Shown here: positions 8,207-14,662 of the stretch, in pieces
How positions within the stretch are numbered: position 1 is the first letter of the stretch
Layout: each line of letters starts with the position of its first letter
NCBI GenBank assembly: GCA_017882405.1
Contig: JADGPO010000025.1
Span: 1 to 21,873 of the forward strand
DNA: 21,873 nucleotides
Direction of reading: 5' to 3'
DNA from: Solirubrobacteraceae bacterium
GTDB lineage: Bacteria > Actinomycetota > Thermoleophilia > Solirubrobacterales > Solirubrobacteraceae
Position numbers and translations under genes: made by a program
Notes under the pieces: model-generated
What the model was told of the DNA's origin: nothing
The model's input: the letters and a program-made list of their open reading frames with translations, nothing else
The model's database searches: none

Positions 8207-8677
8207 TTAGTTGTTGCGGTAGCTGTCGGGAGTCAGCACGACGAGCAGGCCGCCATCCTCGTCGTCATAGGCGGGGAAGATGTCGGCCACCGCGTGCGCG
8301 GGCACGTCGTGCTCGGCGTTGACCTCGACGGCCTTGCCCTTCACCCGCACCTCCCACTCCAGCGCCGTTCCCACGTGATCTGTGCCGTCGTCGAAGCGCA
8401 GCCCAAGCACGTCGCGCACCGGCCGGCCGATCGCCTGCTCGGTCTTCAGGCCGGTCAGCTCGAACGAGCCGCGTCCGCAGTCGACGATCCGCCCATCGGA
8501 GTCGCAGGCGAAGAACGCGGCGTTGGGCGCCGGGTAGTAGTCGTCGAGCAGCTCGAACAGGTAGGCGAAGCCGCATTTGTCGCAGCCCCGAGCCTCGCGA
8601 CGGAAGCCGGCGGTACGGTCGGCGCCCATCGACCGGTTGCCGCAGTGGGGGCAGATGAAATAGCGCTCTCGGGCCAT
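8207..8677 (-). CDS. Zinc-ribbon and PAS-like domain protein
   Basis: A 156-residue soluble protein. The N-terminus is a zinc ribbon: Cys9 and Cys12 in CPHCGN, Cys32 and Cys35 in CDKCG. It is followed by a PAS-like segment (about 50-110: APNAAFFACDSDGRIVDCG, then the F-E-L-T-G-L and IGRPVRDVLGL pattern typical of PAS domains). The remainder is acidic and beta-rich. No output domain (kinase, cyclase, DNA-binding helix) is present, so it could be a sensor or adaptor that works through a partner, perhaps contacting nucleic acid or protein by the ribbon. The frame is open to 8806, but ATG 8677 starts the conserved-looking part and has a TATCCT hexamer 9 nt upstream. It sits between ruvB and secDF, where many actinobacteria have yajC. 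It has no membrane segment and is not YajC. Confidence 0.8.
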   Translation of the reverse strand: MARERYFICPHCGNRSMGADRTAGFRREARGCDKCGFAYLFELLDDYYPAPNAAFFACDSDGRIVDCGRGSFELTGLKTEQAIGRPVRDVLGLRFDDGTDHVGTALEWEVRVKGKAVEVNAEHDVPAHAVADIFPAYDDEDGGLLVVLTPDSYRNN

Positions 8678-8686
8678 CGGCGCATG

Positions 8687-8692
8687 AGGATA
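8687..8692 (-). promoter_or_regulatory. Putative -10 element (TATCCT) of the zinc-ribbon/PAS gene
   Basis: TATCCT fits TAnnnT and ends 9 nt before ATG 8677, in the 82-bp gap after ruvB. There is no Shine-Dalgarno sequence and no clear -35. Confidence 0.3.
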
Positions 8693-8759
8693 GACATCGC
8701 GCCCGCGGGACGACCCGGAATCCGGCGCCCCGCAGTCCGTTCTTCGCGCATTCTTAGCC

Positions 8760-9776
8760 TTAGACCAGGCGCCCCTGACCGGGCGGATCGAGCCCGAGGT
8801 GGGCATACGCCCGCGGCGTGGCCGCCCGGCCTCGCGGGGTCCGCTCGATCAGCCCCTGCTGCAACAGGTAGGGCTCATACACGTCCTCGATCGTGTCCTG
8901 CTCCTCACCGACCGAGACGGCCAGCGTGGAAAGGCCGACCGGGCCGCCGCCGAACTTCTGGCAGATCGTGCGCAGGATCTCGCGGTCGAGACGGTCCAGG
9001 CCCTGCTCGTCGACCTCCAGCAGGTCCAGCGCGGCCGACGCCACCGCCTCGGTGACGATTCCGTCGTGGCGCACCTCGGCATAGTCACGCACCCGGCGCA
9101 GCAGGCGATTGGCCACCCGCGGGGTGCCGCGGCTGCGCCGCGCGATCGCCGCCGCGCCGCCGTCCTCGATGTCGACCCCGAGCAGCCGGGCGGAGCGGAT
9201 CACGATGCGCGCCAGGTCGTCGGGCGCGTAGTGCTCGAGCCGGTGTTGGATCCCGAAGCGGTCGCGCAGCGGCGTGGTCAGCAGGCCCGTGCGCGTGGTC
9301 GCTCCGATCAGCGTGAACGGCGGCAGCGTCAGCGTGACGATCCGCGCGCCCGCCCCCTGACCGACGGTGATCGGCAGCTCGCCGTCCTCCATTGCGGGAT
9401 AGAAGGTCTCCTCCAGCGCCCGTGGCAGCCGATGGATCTCGTCCACGAAGAACACGGCCCGCGGCTCCAGCGCCGTCAAGAACGACGCGATGTCCCCTTT
9501 TCGCTCCAGCGCGGGCCCGGCGGTCTGCACGAACGGAGCGTTGAGCTCGGCGGCTAGGATCTGCGCGAGCGAGGTCTTGCCCAGCCCCGGCGGCCCGGCC
9601 AGCAGCACGTGGTCCAGAGCGTCACCGCGGCTCAGAGCGGCGGCGATCGAGACCGCCAGCTGGTCGCGGATCGCCTCCTGGCCGACGAAGTCCTCCAGGC
9701 GGCGGGGACGCAGCGAGCGGTCGAGCTCGTCGCCGGGCAGCTCGCCGGGGTCCGGCAGACGGGGCGTGGTGCTCAT
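8760..9776 (-). CDS. ruvB: Holliday junction branch migration ATPase RuvB
   Basis: Hexameric AAA+ motor that drives branch migration with RuvA. It has 338 residues, normal for the family. Walker [10 protein letters not shown] (61-69), Walker B VDEIH (111-115), sensor 1 GATTRTG (158-164), arginine finger in LRDRFG (170-175), and sensor 2 with the winged-helix C-terminal domain ([15 protein letters not shown]) are all intact. The ATG at 9776 is preferred over an upstream start at 9833. It begins the conserved MSTTPRLP region and has a Shine-Dalgarno GGAG 9 nt upstream. It overlaps, as ATGA, the stop of a 12-codon minicistron that itself overlaps the ruvA stop. Confidence 0.97.
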   Translation of the reverse strand: MSTTPRLPDPGELPGDELDRSLRPRRLEDFVGQEAIRDQLAVSIAAALSRGDALDHVLLAGPPGLGKTSLAQILAAELNAPFVQTAGPALERKGDIASFLTALEPRAVFFVDEIHRLPRALEETFYPAMEDGELPITVGQGAGARIVTLTLPPFTLIGATTRTGLLTTPLRDRFGIQHRLEHYAPDDLARIVIRSARLLGVDIEDGGAAAIARRSRGTPRVANRLLRRVRDYAEVRHDGIVTEAVASAALDLLEVDEQGLDRLDREILRTICQKFGGGPVGLSTLAVSVGEEQDTIEDVYEPYLLQQGLIERTPRGRAATPRAYAHLGLDPPGQGRLV

Positions 9777-9811
9777 CGCCGCGCGCTCCGCAGCGCAGAC
9801 GCGATCCTCAT
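9773..9811 (-). CDS. 12-codon minicistron between ruvA and ruvB (possible)
   Basis: ATG at 9811 overlaps the ruvA stop (ATGA). The frame reads [12 protein letters not shown] and stops at TGA 9775-9773, which overlaps the ruvB start (ATGA). The peptide repeats the RuvA C-terminus ([10 protein letters not shown]) because it arises from a 35-bp tandem duplication. The Shine-Dalgarno GGAG of the other repeat copy lies before its ATG. Whether the peptide itself matters is unknown. The arrangement would let ribosomes pass by coupling from ruvA to ruvB. Confidence 0.35.
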   Translation of the reverse strand: MRIASALRSARR

Positions 9812-9841
9812 CGGCGCGCGCTCCGCAGCGCATGCGCGATC
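9773..9841 (-). repeat. 35-bp tandem duplication at the ruvA/ruvB junction
   Basis: Two 34-bp copies (9773-9806 and 9808-9841) match at 31 of 34 positions, with one base between them. Each copy carries the sequence for ALRSAR, a GGAG Shine-Dalgarno and an ATGA. The right copy holds the true ruvA end and the presumed ancestral ATGA junction; the left copy holds the working ruvB ATG. Confidence 0.9.
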
Positions 9842-10383
9842 AGGTCCTCGGTGCGCTCGCCGCTGGCGCCGTCCAGCAGCTCGTCGATCTCCGCCGGGCT
9901 GTAGCCCAGGCCGAGCAGCGCCTCACGGGCCTGGGAGACCGGATCGTCGCTGCGCGCCACCGAGATCGCGTCGCCGGGAAGCACCGTTCCCGCCTTCTCA
10001 CGCAGCTCGACGATGATCCGCTCGGCGGTTCGCTTGCCGACCCCCGGCGCCTTCAGCCGGGTCACGTCGCCGGCGGCGACCGCCGACAGCAGCTCACGCG
10101 GGGGAGCTCCCGAGAGCACCGCCAGCGCCATCTTCGGGCCCACCGTCTGCACGCCCAGCAGCATCAGGAAGAGGTCCCGCTCCTCCTCGGTGGCGAAGCC
10201 GTACAGGGCAAGCGCGTCGTCGCGCACCACCAGATGGGTATGCAGTAGCAGTTCGTGCCCCACCGCGGGCACGTGCTTGAGCGTCTCGGCGGACACAGCC
10301 AGGCGATAGCCGACGCCGCCGCAGTCGACCACGACGTGATCGGAGCGGCGGACCGCCACCTTGCCGGAGATCAGCGCGATCAT
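9808..10383 (-). CDS. ruvA: Holliday junction binding protein RuvA
   Basis: Tetrameric protein that binds four-way junctions and loads RuvB. It has 191 residues, the usual length. Domain I (OB-fold, 1-62) starts MIALISGKV. Domain II has helix-hairpin-helix motifs: [18 protein letters not shown] (75-92) and [18 protein letters not shown] (110-127). The RuvB-binding domain III (about 147-191) includes [17 protein letters not shown]. The ATG overlaps the ruvC stop (ATGA, 10380-10383), indicating translational coupling. The stop overlaps the ATG of the ruvA-ruvB minicistron. The frame is open much further upstream through ruvC, but the Arg/Gly-rich translation there is a shadow. Confidence 0.97.
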   Translation of the reverse strand: MIALISGKVAVRRSDHVVVDCGGVGYRLAVSAETLKHVPAVGHELLLHTHLVVRDDALALYGFATEEERDLFLMLLGVQTVGPKMALAVLSGAPPRELLSAVAAGDVTRLKAPGVGKRTAERIIVELREKAGTVLPGDAISVARSDDPVSQAREALLGLGYSPAEIDELLDGASGERTEDLIAHALRSARR

Positions 10384-10889
10384 GCGGCTCCGACCCAGCC
10401 CGCCTGCACAGCCCGGGCCAGCGGGGCCCGGTTCAGGTCGCAGATCGCCACCGCCAGCGCGTCGGCGGCGTGGTCCGGGGTCGGCACCGCCGCCAGGCCG
10501 AGCAGCCGGGCGACCATCCGCCCCACCTGGTCCTTGGCCGCGCGCCCGCTGCCGCAGACCGCCCCCTTGACCTGCTGCGGGGTATAGGACCGCGTCGGGA
10601 TCCCGCGCTGGCCGGCGGCCAGCAGCACCACACCGCGAGCCTGGCCGACGGCGAACGCGGTGCGCACGTTGACGCCGAAGTACAGATCCTCGATCGCCAG
10701 CGCCGCCGGACGGTACTCGTCCAGCAGTTCGCCGACCCGGGCGTGGATGTCGGCCAGCCGGCGCTCCAGGGCGATTCCCGCCCGTGTGGAGATCACCCCG
10801 GTGTCCACGGAGTCCAGCCGTGAGCCGGTGGCGCGGACCACGCCGAAGCCGGTGCTCGCTGTGCCCGGATCGATACCCAGTACAAGCAT
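10380..10889 (-). CDS. ruvC: Holliday junction resolvase RuvC
   Basis: Dimeric endonuclease that resolves Holliday junctions. It has 169 residues from ATG 10889 (MLVLGIDPGTAS), close to the family norm; an in-frame ATG at 10901 would add four residues. Catalytic acidic residues are present: Asp7 in GIDPG, Glu67 in LAIEDLYF, and His140/Asp143 in PDHAADALAVAI, the His form also known from Thermus RuvC. It is the first gene of ruvC-ruvA-ruvB. No Shine-Dalgarno sequence stands close to either ATG; a GGGGAGG sits about 20 nt before 10901. In many actinobacteria yebC lies directly upstream; here it is about 7.4 kb away. Confidence 0.96.
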   Translation of the reverse strand: MLVLGIDPGTASTGFGVVRATGSRLDSVDTGVISTRAGIALERRLADIHARVGELLDEYRPAALAIEDLYFGVNVRTAFAVGQARGVVLLAAGQRGIPTRSYTPQQVKGAVCGSGRAAKDQVGRMVARLLGLAAVPTPDHAADALAVAICDLNRAPLARAVQAGWVGAA

Positions 10890-10901
10890 GTGGGGAGACA
10901 T

Positions 10902-11105
10902 TCTGTGCGTCCACGCGGACGCCTCCCCGGGCAGTTCGCCGGCCGCGCGTGAGAGATATCTGTCAGCGGGCCCTCGCCGGCGCAACCTCAGGCCGGTTTT
11001 GATGTTCTTGCAACTGTCAGCTCAACGAAGACCTCATCTCCCAGGGCCGGGGCAGGGGCCAGGGCGCCAGTCGCGCTGCGCTGCTGGCAGCTGCCGCTTG
11101 CCTGG
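10902..11105. other. Gap between divergent ruvC and PKD-protein genes
   Basis: About 200 bp that should hold the ruvC promoter and the 5' end of the plus-strand gene. On the minus strand, TTGCGC (10985-10980) and CAGATA (10962-10957) are 17 nt apart but match the sigma-70 consensus poorly. On the plus strand the PKD-protein frame is open from 10953 on without any ATG or GTG. I see no clear promoter, terminator or RNA here. Confidence 0.4.
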
Positions 11106-13085
11106 TTGCTGGCCGCATTCGCGTTCGCCGCCGCGGCTCCGGGACTCGCCTCGGCCGCCGCACGCCGCACGCCGACGTTCTCGCCCCCCAACGTCGTGGT
11201 CGATGGGCCCTCGTCGGACATCTCGAGCCTCAACGGCCTCTCGATCGCCCGCGACGGCACCGGCGGGCTGCTCTATGTCAAGGACGTGGGCGGGGTTGCG
11301 CACGTGTTCGTCTCGCGTCTGCTCAGCGGCTCGTTCCAGCCCCCACAGCAGGTCGACACCGGTCTGGCGACGGCCTCCTCCCAGCCGGTGATCGCCGCCG
11401 GCCAGGGCGGACTCCTGATCATTGCGTTCGTCAACGGCGGTGACCTGTACGTGGCTCAGACGCCCAGCCCGCAGTCGCCGATCGGCGCCCCGAGCGCGCT
11501 GTTCGACGGCGCGAGCAACCCCTCGTTGTCGCTGTCGACCTTCGGCAAGGGCTATCTGGCGTTCACGGCGGTGGGGGACGCGTCAGACCAGGTTCGCGCC
11601 GCCTACTACTCGCAGGGCCAGTGGTCGCTGGAGGCCGACCCGCTCAACGCCGACCCCAGCGCCGACGCGGGCGTCAACGGCGGCCGGCCCGCGGTGTCCT
11701 GCGCCGGCGACGGGGTGGCGGTGGTCGCCTGGGGAGAGGGCGGGCACATCTACACGCGCCGGGTGACGGGCACCTCGCCCAGCGTCGTCTTCCAACAGGC
11801 CGATCCGCTGTCGGTCAACGGCTGGCGGGAGGTATCGAGCGCTGACCCGGCGGTGTCCAGCGGCGGAGACTCGAGCTATGCCTCCGTGGCCTTTCAGGAG
11901 GAGCTCACCGACGGGACCAACCGCCAGTCGCGCGTGCTCATGAACCACCTGCACGCCGGGCAGTACGACGGCGTGTTCCAGGCCGACGGCGAGGCCACCG
12001 GCGACCCGGAGGGCGCCGATCAGCCGCGGACCGTCGTCACCGAGTTCGGCGCCGGTTGGGTGACCTCCGAGCACGACCAGTCCCATGCCCTGTTCGCCAC
12101 CGTGCTGGGCACCAACGCCGGCGCACAGGGGGTGCAGCGGATCGATTCGTCGAGCAACTCCTCGGCGCCCGACGCGGTCCCGGCAACCGCCGGCGTGGTC
12201 TCGACGCTGATCGCCTGGCAGCAAAGCCCGGGCATCAGTGGACCGGGCGAGATCCGCGTCCGCTACGCCGCCGACGGCGCCGATCTCGGTCCCGAGCAGG
12301 TGGTCTCCTCCCCCACGCTGGGCGCCAGCAACGCTGCCCGCGGCCTGGGCGCCGGCGGCGATGTGGCCGGCGACGCGGCGGTCGCCTGGGTCCAGGGCAC
12401 CGGCGCCGACCAGCGGATCGTCACCGGGCAGCTGTACCAGACGCCGGGCAACTTCGTCCCCGCCCGCACGTTCCGCTATGCGATCAGCGCCGACCCCGTG
12501 CTGGCGTGGTCGACGTCGGCGGAGTCGTGGGGGGCGGCCCACTACGCGGTCCAGTTCGACGGCGCCCCGCTCGATCAGACCTACGGGACCGAGATCCGCA
12601 CCGTTGCGCCGGTGGCCGACGGTCGCCACACCTGGCAGGTGAGCGCCACCAACCAGGCGGACCTGACCACCGTTGCCCGCCTGGCCACCGTCTTCGTCGA
12701 CACGGTGGCGCCACAGGTCACGGTCAAGCTCAGCGGCCGGCGGATGGTGGCGCTCAAGCAGACGATCGCCGTCACCCGCTCCGATCCACCTCCTGCGGGG
12801 GCCGCCTCCGCCGTGGCGTCGGGACTCGCCTCCACCCAGCTGCGGTGGGGTGACGGCAGCGATGCCCAGATCGGACACGCCGCCACGCACACCTACAAGC
12901 GGGCCGGGACCTACACGGTCAAGGTCACCGTCGCCGACCGGGCCGGCAACCAGACCGTGGTCACCCGCAAGCTCACGATCAAGCCCAAACCCAAGCCGAA
13001 GCCGAAGCCCAAGAAGAAGAAGGCCAAGAAGCGGCGGCACACCACCCACCGCGGGCGGGCCGGCCTGATCGGGAGCCGGAGATGA
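11106..13085 (+). CDS. Secreted PKD-domain surface protein with Lys/Pro-rich tail
   Basis: About 659 residues. The N-terminus is a hydrophobic Ala-rich segment ending APGLASA, likely a signal-peptide cleavage region. Next comes a long Gly/Ser/Asp-rich beta region with propeller-like repeating strands (about 25-450). A module ending ADGRHTWQVSATNQ with a VFVDTVAPQVTV linker resembles the Ig/Fn3-like domains found before PKD domains. A PKD domain follows (about 575-625: RWGDGS, HTYKRAGTYTVKVTVADRAGN). The end is KPKPKPKP followed by Lys/Arg-rich sequence, probably wall- or polyanion-associating. No catalytic residues are recognised. The start is doubtful. TTG 11106 is the only conventional start in frame but leaves a signal peptide without a basic n-region. 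The open frame extends upstream (RAPVALRCWQLPLAW), and CTG 11076 would give a better n-region. Confidence 0.75.
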   Translation: MLAAFAFAAAAPGLASAAARRTPTFSPPNVVVDGPSSDISSLNGLSIARDGTGGLLYVKDVGGVAHVFVSRLLSGSFQPPQQVDTGLATASSQPVIAAGQGGLLIIAFVNGGDLYVAQTPSPQSPIGAPSALFDGASNPSLSLSTFGKGYLAFTAVGDASDQVRAAYYSQGQWSLEADPLNADPSADAGVNGGRPAVSCAGDGVAVVAWGEGGHIYTRRVTGTSPSVVFQQADPLSVNGWREVSSADPAVSSGGDSSYASVAFQEELTDGTNRQSRVLMNHLHAGQYDGVFQADGEATGDPEGADQPRTVVTEFGAGWVTSEHDQSHALFATVLGTNAGAQGVQRIDSSSNSSAPDAVPATAGVVSTLIAWQQSPGISGPGEIRVRYAADGADLGPEQVVSSPTLGASNAARGLGAGGDVAGDAAVAWVQGTGADQRIVTGQLYQTPGNFVPARTFRYAISADPVLAWSTSAESWGAAHYAVQFDGAPLDQTYGTEIRTVAPVADGRHTWQVSATNQADLTTVARLATVFVDTVAPQVTVKLSGRRMVALKQTIAVTRSDPPPAGAASAVASGLASTQLRWGDGSDAQIGHAATHTYKRAGTYTVKVTVADRAGNQTVVTRKLTIKPKPKPKPKPKKKKAKKRRHTTHRGRAGLIGSRR

Positions 13086-13120
13086 GCCGGCCCGCCCCGG
13101 GCGATGCGCCCTTCCGGCTC
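13084..13120. terminator. Possible bidirectional terminator between convergent genes
   Basis: An outer 7-bp inverted repeat GAGCCGG (13084-13090) / CCGGCTC (13114-13120) encloses an inner 5-bp stem GGGCG (13099-13103) / CGCCC (13107-13111) with an ATG loop. It sits exactly in the gap between convergent stops. There is no T-tract, so the terminator function is inferred from position and structure. Confidence 0.4.
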
Positions 13121-13123
13121 AGC

Positions 13124-14662
13124 TCAGCGCCCGACGCACCTGTTGGGCGGCAGCCGCGGATCGGTCAGCTGGACGACGCGCCAGTGTCCCGCTCCGCCCA
13201 CCGGCCGCTCCGTGGTCAGACGCGGGTCCACGTGCGCGGCCTCGCCGTTGGCGCCGTTGTGAGGACCGATGAAGTCGACGCCCGGGGCCCGCATCGCGGT
13301 TCCGACCTTCTCCAGCGTGACGCGCAGCTTCCAGGCCAGCGCGGTCTGCATCCCGTGGTTGACGGCGGCGAAGCTCGTCTTGCAGGGATACACGGCGGCG
13401 TGACCACCTACGGCGCGGACGGCCGCGCTCAGCTGACTCTGGGTGTCGGCGTCGGCCTGGTTGGCCGGGAAGGCATCGCGGGAGGCCGTGACGGCGCCGC
13501 TGGAGAACGGGACGCAGATAGCGACCAGCACCACGCCGATCACGATCGGGATGACGGGAGCCGGCGATGCGCCGCGCACCAGCTCGCCGGCGAGCAGCGC
13601 CAGGCGGACGATTCCGACGCCCCCGAGCACGGACGTCAGGGCCGCCGCCGGCAGGAAGAAGCGCTCCAGACCGGGGTAGCCGTCGAGCGTCATCCCGACC
13701 ACGACCACCCACCAGGCGGCCACGGCCACGCCGATCGTCAGCAGCAGCCTGTCGCGGTCCTTGAACCAGCCGATCGCCACCGCGATCACGGCCGCGACGA
13801 GCGCGGGCGCCACCTGGAGGTCGAGCCCGCGGGCGACGACCGTCCGGAACGGATTGGAGCCGAGATGCCCGTTGTACTTCGCGGCGTGGCTGGCCGCCAG
13901 CAATGGGTCACCCGAGCCGACCCACGGCGGACCGAACCACAGCACGGGGATCAGCGCCAGGCCGGAGAGAATCGCCAGCCGCGGGACCAGATTCTTGAAC
14001 TCCGGCACTGCAAACCACAGCCACAGGGCGTACAGGCCGATGAACGGCCACCACTCGGGCCGGATCAGCGACGCCGCCACCGCGAGCGCGAAAGCCTGCC
14101 CGTGGCGTCCCTCGAGGAACCGGTCCACCGCCCACAGCGAAGCGCCGATCAGGACCACCTCGGAGGTGCCGTGGAAGAAGTAGTAGAACCAGTCCTGGGT
14201 CAGCATCACGCCGGCCACCGCCAGCAGTCCCGCGACAGCCCCCGCGCGGCCGCCGCCGAGCAGGCGGCTGGCCAGCCGCCACGCGGCCACCAGTCCCAGC
14301 AGCCCGCCCCAGCGAGCGGTCGCCACCCAGAGCGTCGGCGCGGCGCCGCCGAAGAAGCCCCAGACCGTGGTGAACAGGAACGGGAGCGGCTTCCACGAGG
14401 GGCCGCCGCTGAGCACGAAGCTCAGATGCGGGTCCGAGACCTCGCGTCCCCAGACGATCCACGACCACGGGTCGTAGCTGGGCACGGTCGGCAGAACGGC
14501 CACCGAGAGCGCCGCCAGCACGAGGCAGGCGAGCACCGCCAGCACGGCCGAGGAGCCCGCGGCGCGGTGCAGGAGGCCGAGCGATGAAGCTCCGCGGGAC
14601 TCGCCGGAGTCGCTGGAGCCGGTCGTGGGCGGCCGCTGGTGCGGCGAATCGACGGCTGACAT
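13124..14662 (-). CDS. Polytopic membrane protein, GT-C glycosyltransferase-like
   Basis: 512 residues. A polar N-terminal tail (1-35) is followed by about ten membrane helices and a C-terminal extracytoplasmic region of about 110 residues with two cysteines (VYPCKT and NRCVGR). The first loop after TM1 has SYDPWSWIVWGREV and then GGPSWKPLP. This is the layout of GT-C glycosyltransferases, where an acidic residue in the first outer loop is catalytic and the donor is a polyprenyl-phosphate sugar. The family assignment is by architecture only. The start ATG 14662 has TAGAAT 9 nt upstream and no Shine-Dalgarno sequence. Its first 79 bp overlap, on the opposite strand, the start of the GH2 gene. 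It converges with the PKD-protein gene. Confidence 0.75.
   Translation of the reverse strand: MSAVDSPHQRPPTTGSSDSGESRGASSLGLLHRAAGSSAVLAVLACLVLAALSVAVLPTVPSYDPWSWIVWGREVSDPHLSFVLSGGPSWKPLPFLFTTVWGFFGGAAPTLWVATARWGGLLGLVAAWRLASRLLGGGRAGAVAGLLAVAGVMLTQDWFYYFFHGTSEVVLIGASLWAVDRFLEGRHGQAFALAVAASLIRPEWWPFIGLYALWLWFAVPEFKNLVPRLAILSGLALIPVLWFGPPWVGSGDPLLAASHAAKYNGHLGSNPFRTVVARGLDLQVAPALVAAVIAVAIGWFKDRDRLLLTIGVAVAAWWVVVVGMTLDGYPGLERFFLPAAALTSVLGGVGIVRLALLAGELVRGASPAPVIPIVIGVVLVAICVPFSSGAVTASRDAFPANQADADTQSQLSAAVRAVGGHAAVYPCKTSFAAVNHGMQTALAWKLRVTLEKVGTAMRAPGVDFIGPHNGANGEAAHVDPRLTTERPVGGAGHWRVVQLTDPRLPPNRCVGR
14571..14576 (+). promoter_or_regulatory. Consensus Shine-Dalgarno (AGGAGG) of the GH2 gene
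   Basis: A perfect AGGAGG stands 7 nt before ATG 14584. It decides the start of the GH2 gene, which has no other ATG, GTG or TTG in frame before its signal peptide. It places the start inside the antisense of the divergent membrane-protein gene. Confidence 0.65.

Noticed and set aside
9808..10914. A 368-codon frame from GTG 10914 (with GGGGAGG 7 nt upstream) that runs through ruvC in another frame and into RuvA
   Set aside because: The part overlapping ruvC is Arg/Gly/Pro-rich shadow sequence without recognisable domains, RuvC in the other frame is complete, and RuvA has its own ATGA-coupled start. The good Shine-Dalgarno spacing is probably chance.
10957..10985. TTGCGC - 17 nt - CAGATA as a ruvC promoter
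   Set aside because: The match to the sigma-70 consensus is too weak to report as a promoter. It is kept only as a note in the gap entry.
12978..13030. Repetitive AAGCCC/AAGCCG units as a possible DNA repeat or regulatory array
   Set aside because: They simply encode the Lys-Pro and Lys-rich tail of the PKD protein in frame.
11583..13049. 488-codon minus-strand frame opposite the PKD-protein gene, and similar long antisense frames opposite recJ, secDF and GH2
   Set aside because: These are typical GC-rich antisense shadows (Gly/Arg/Val/His-rich, no domain). The sense frames carry recognisable motifs.
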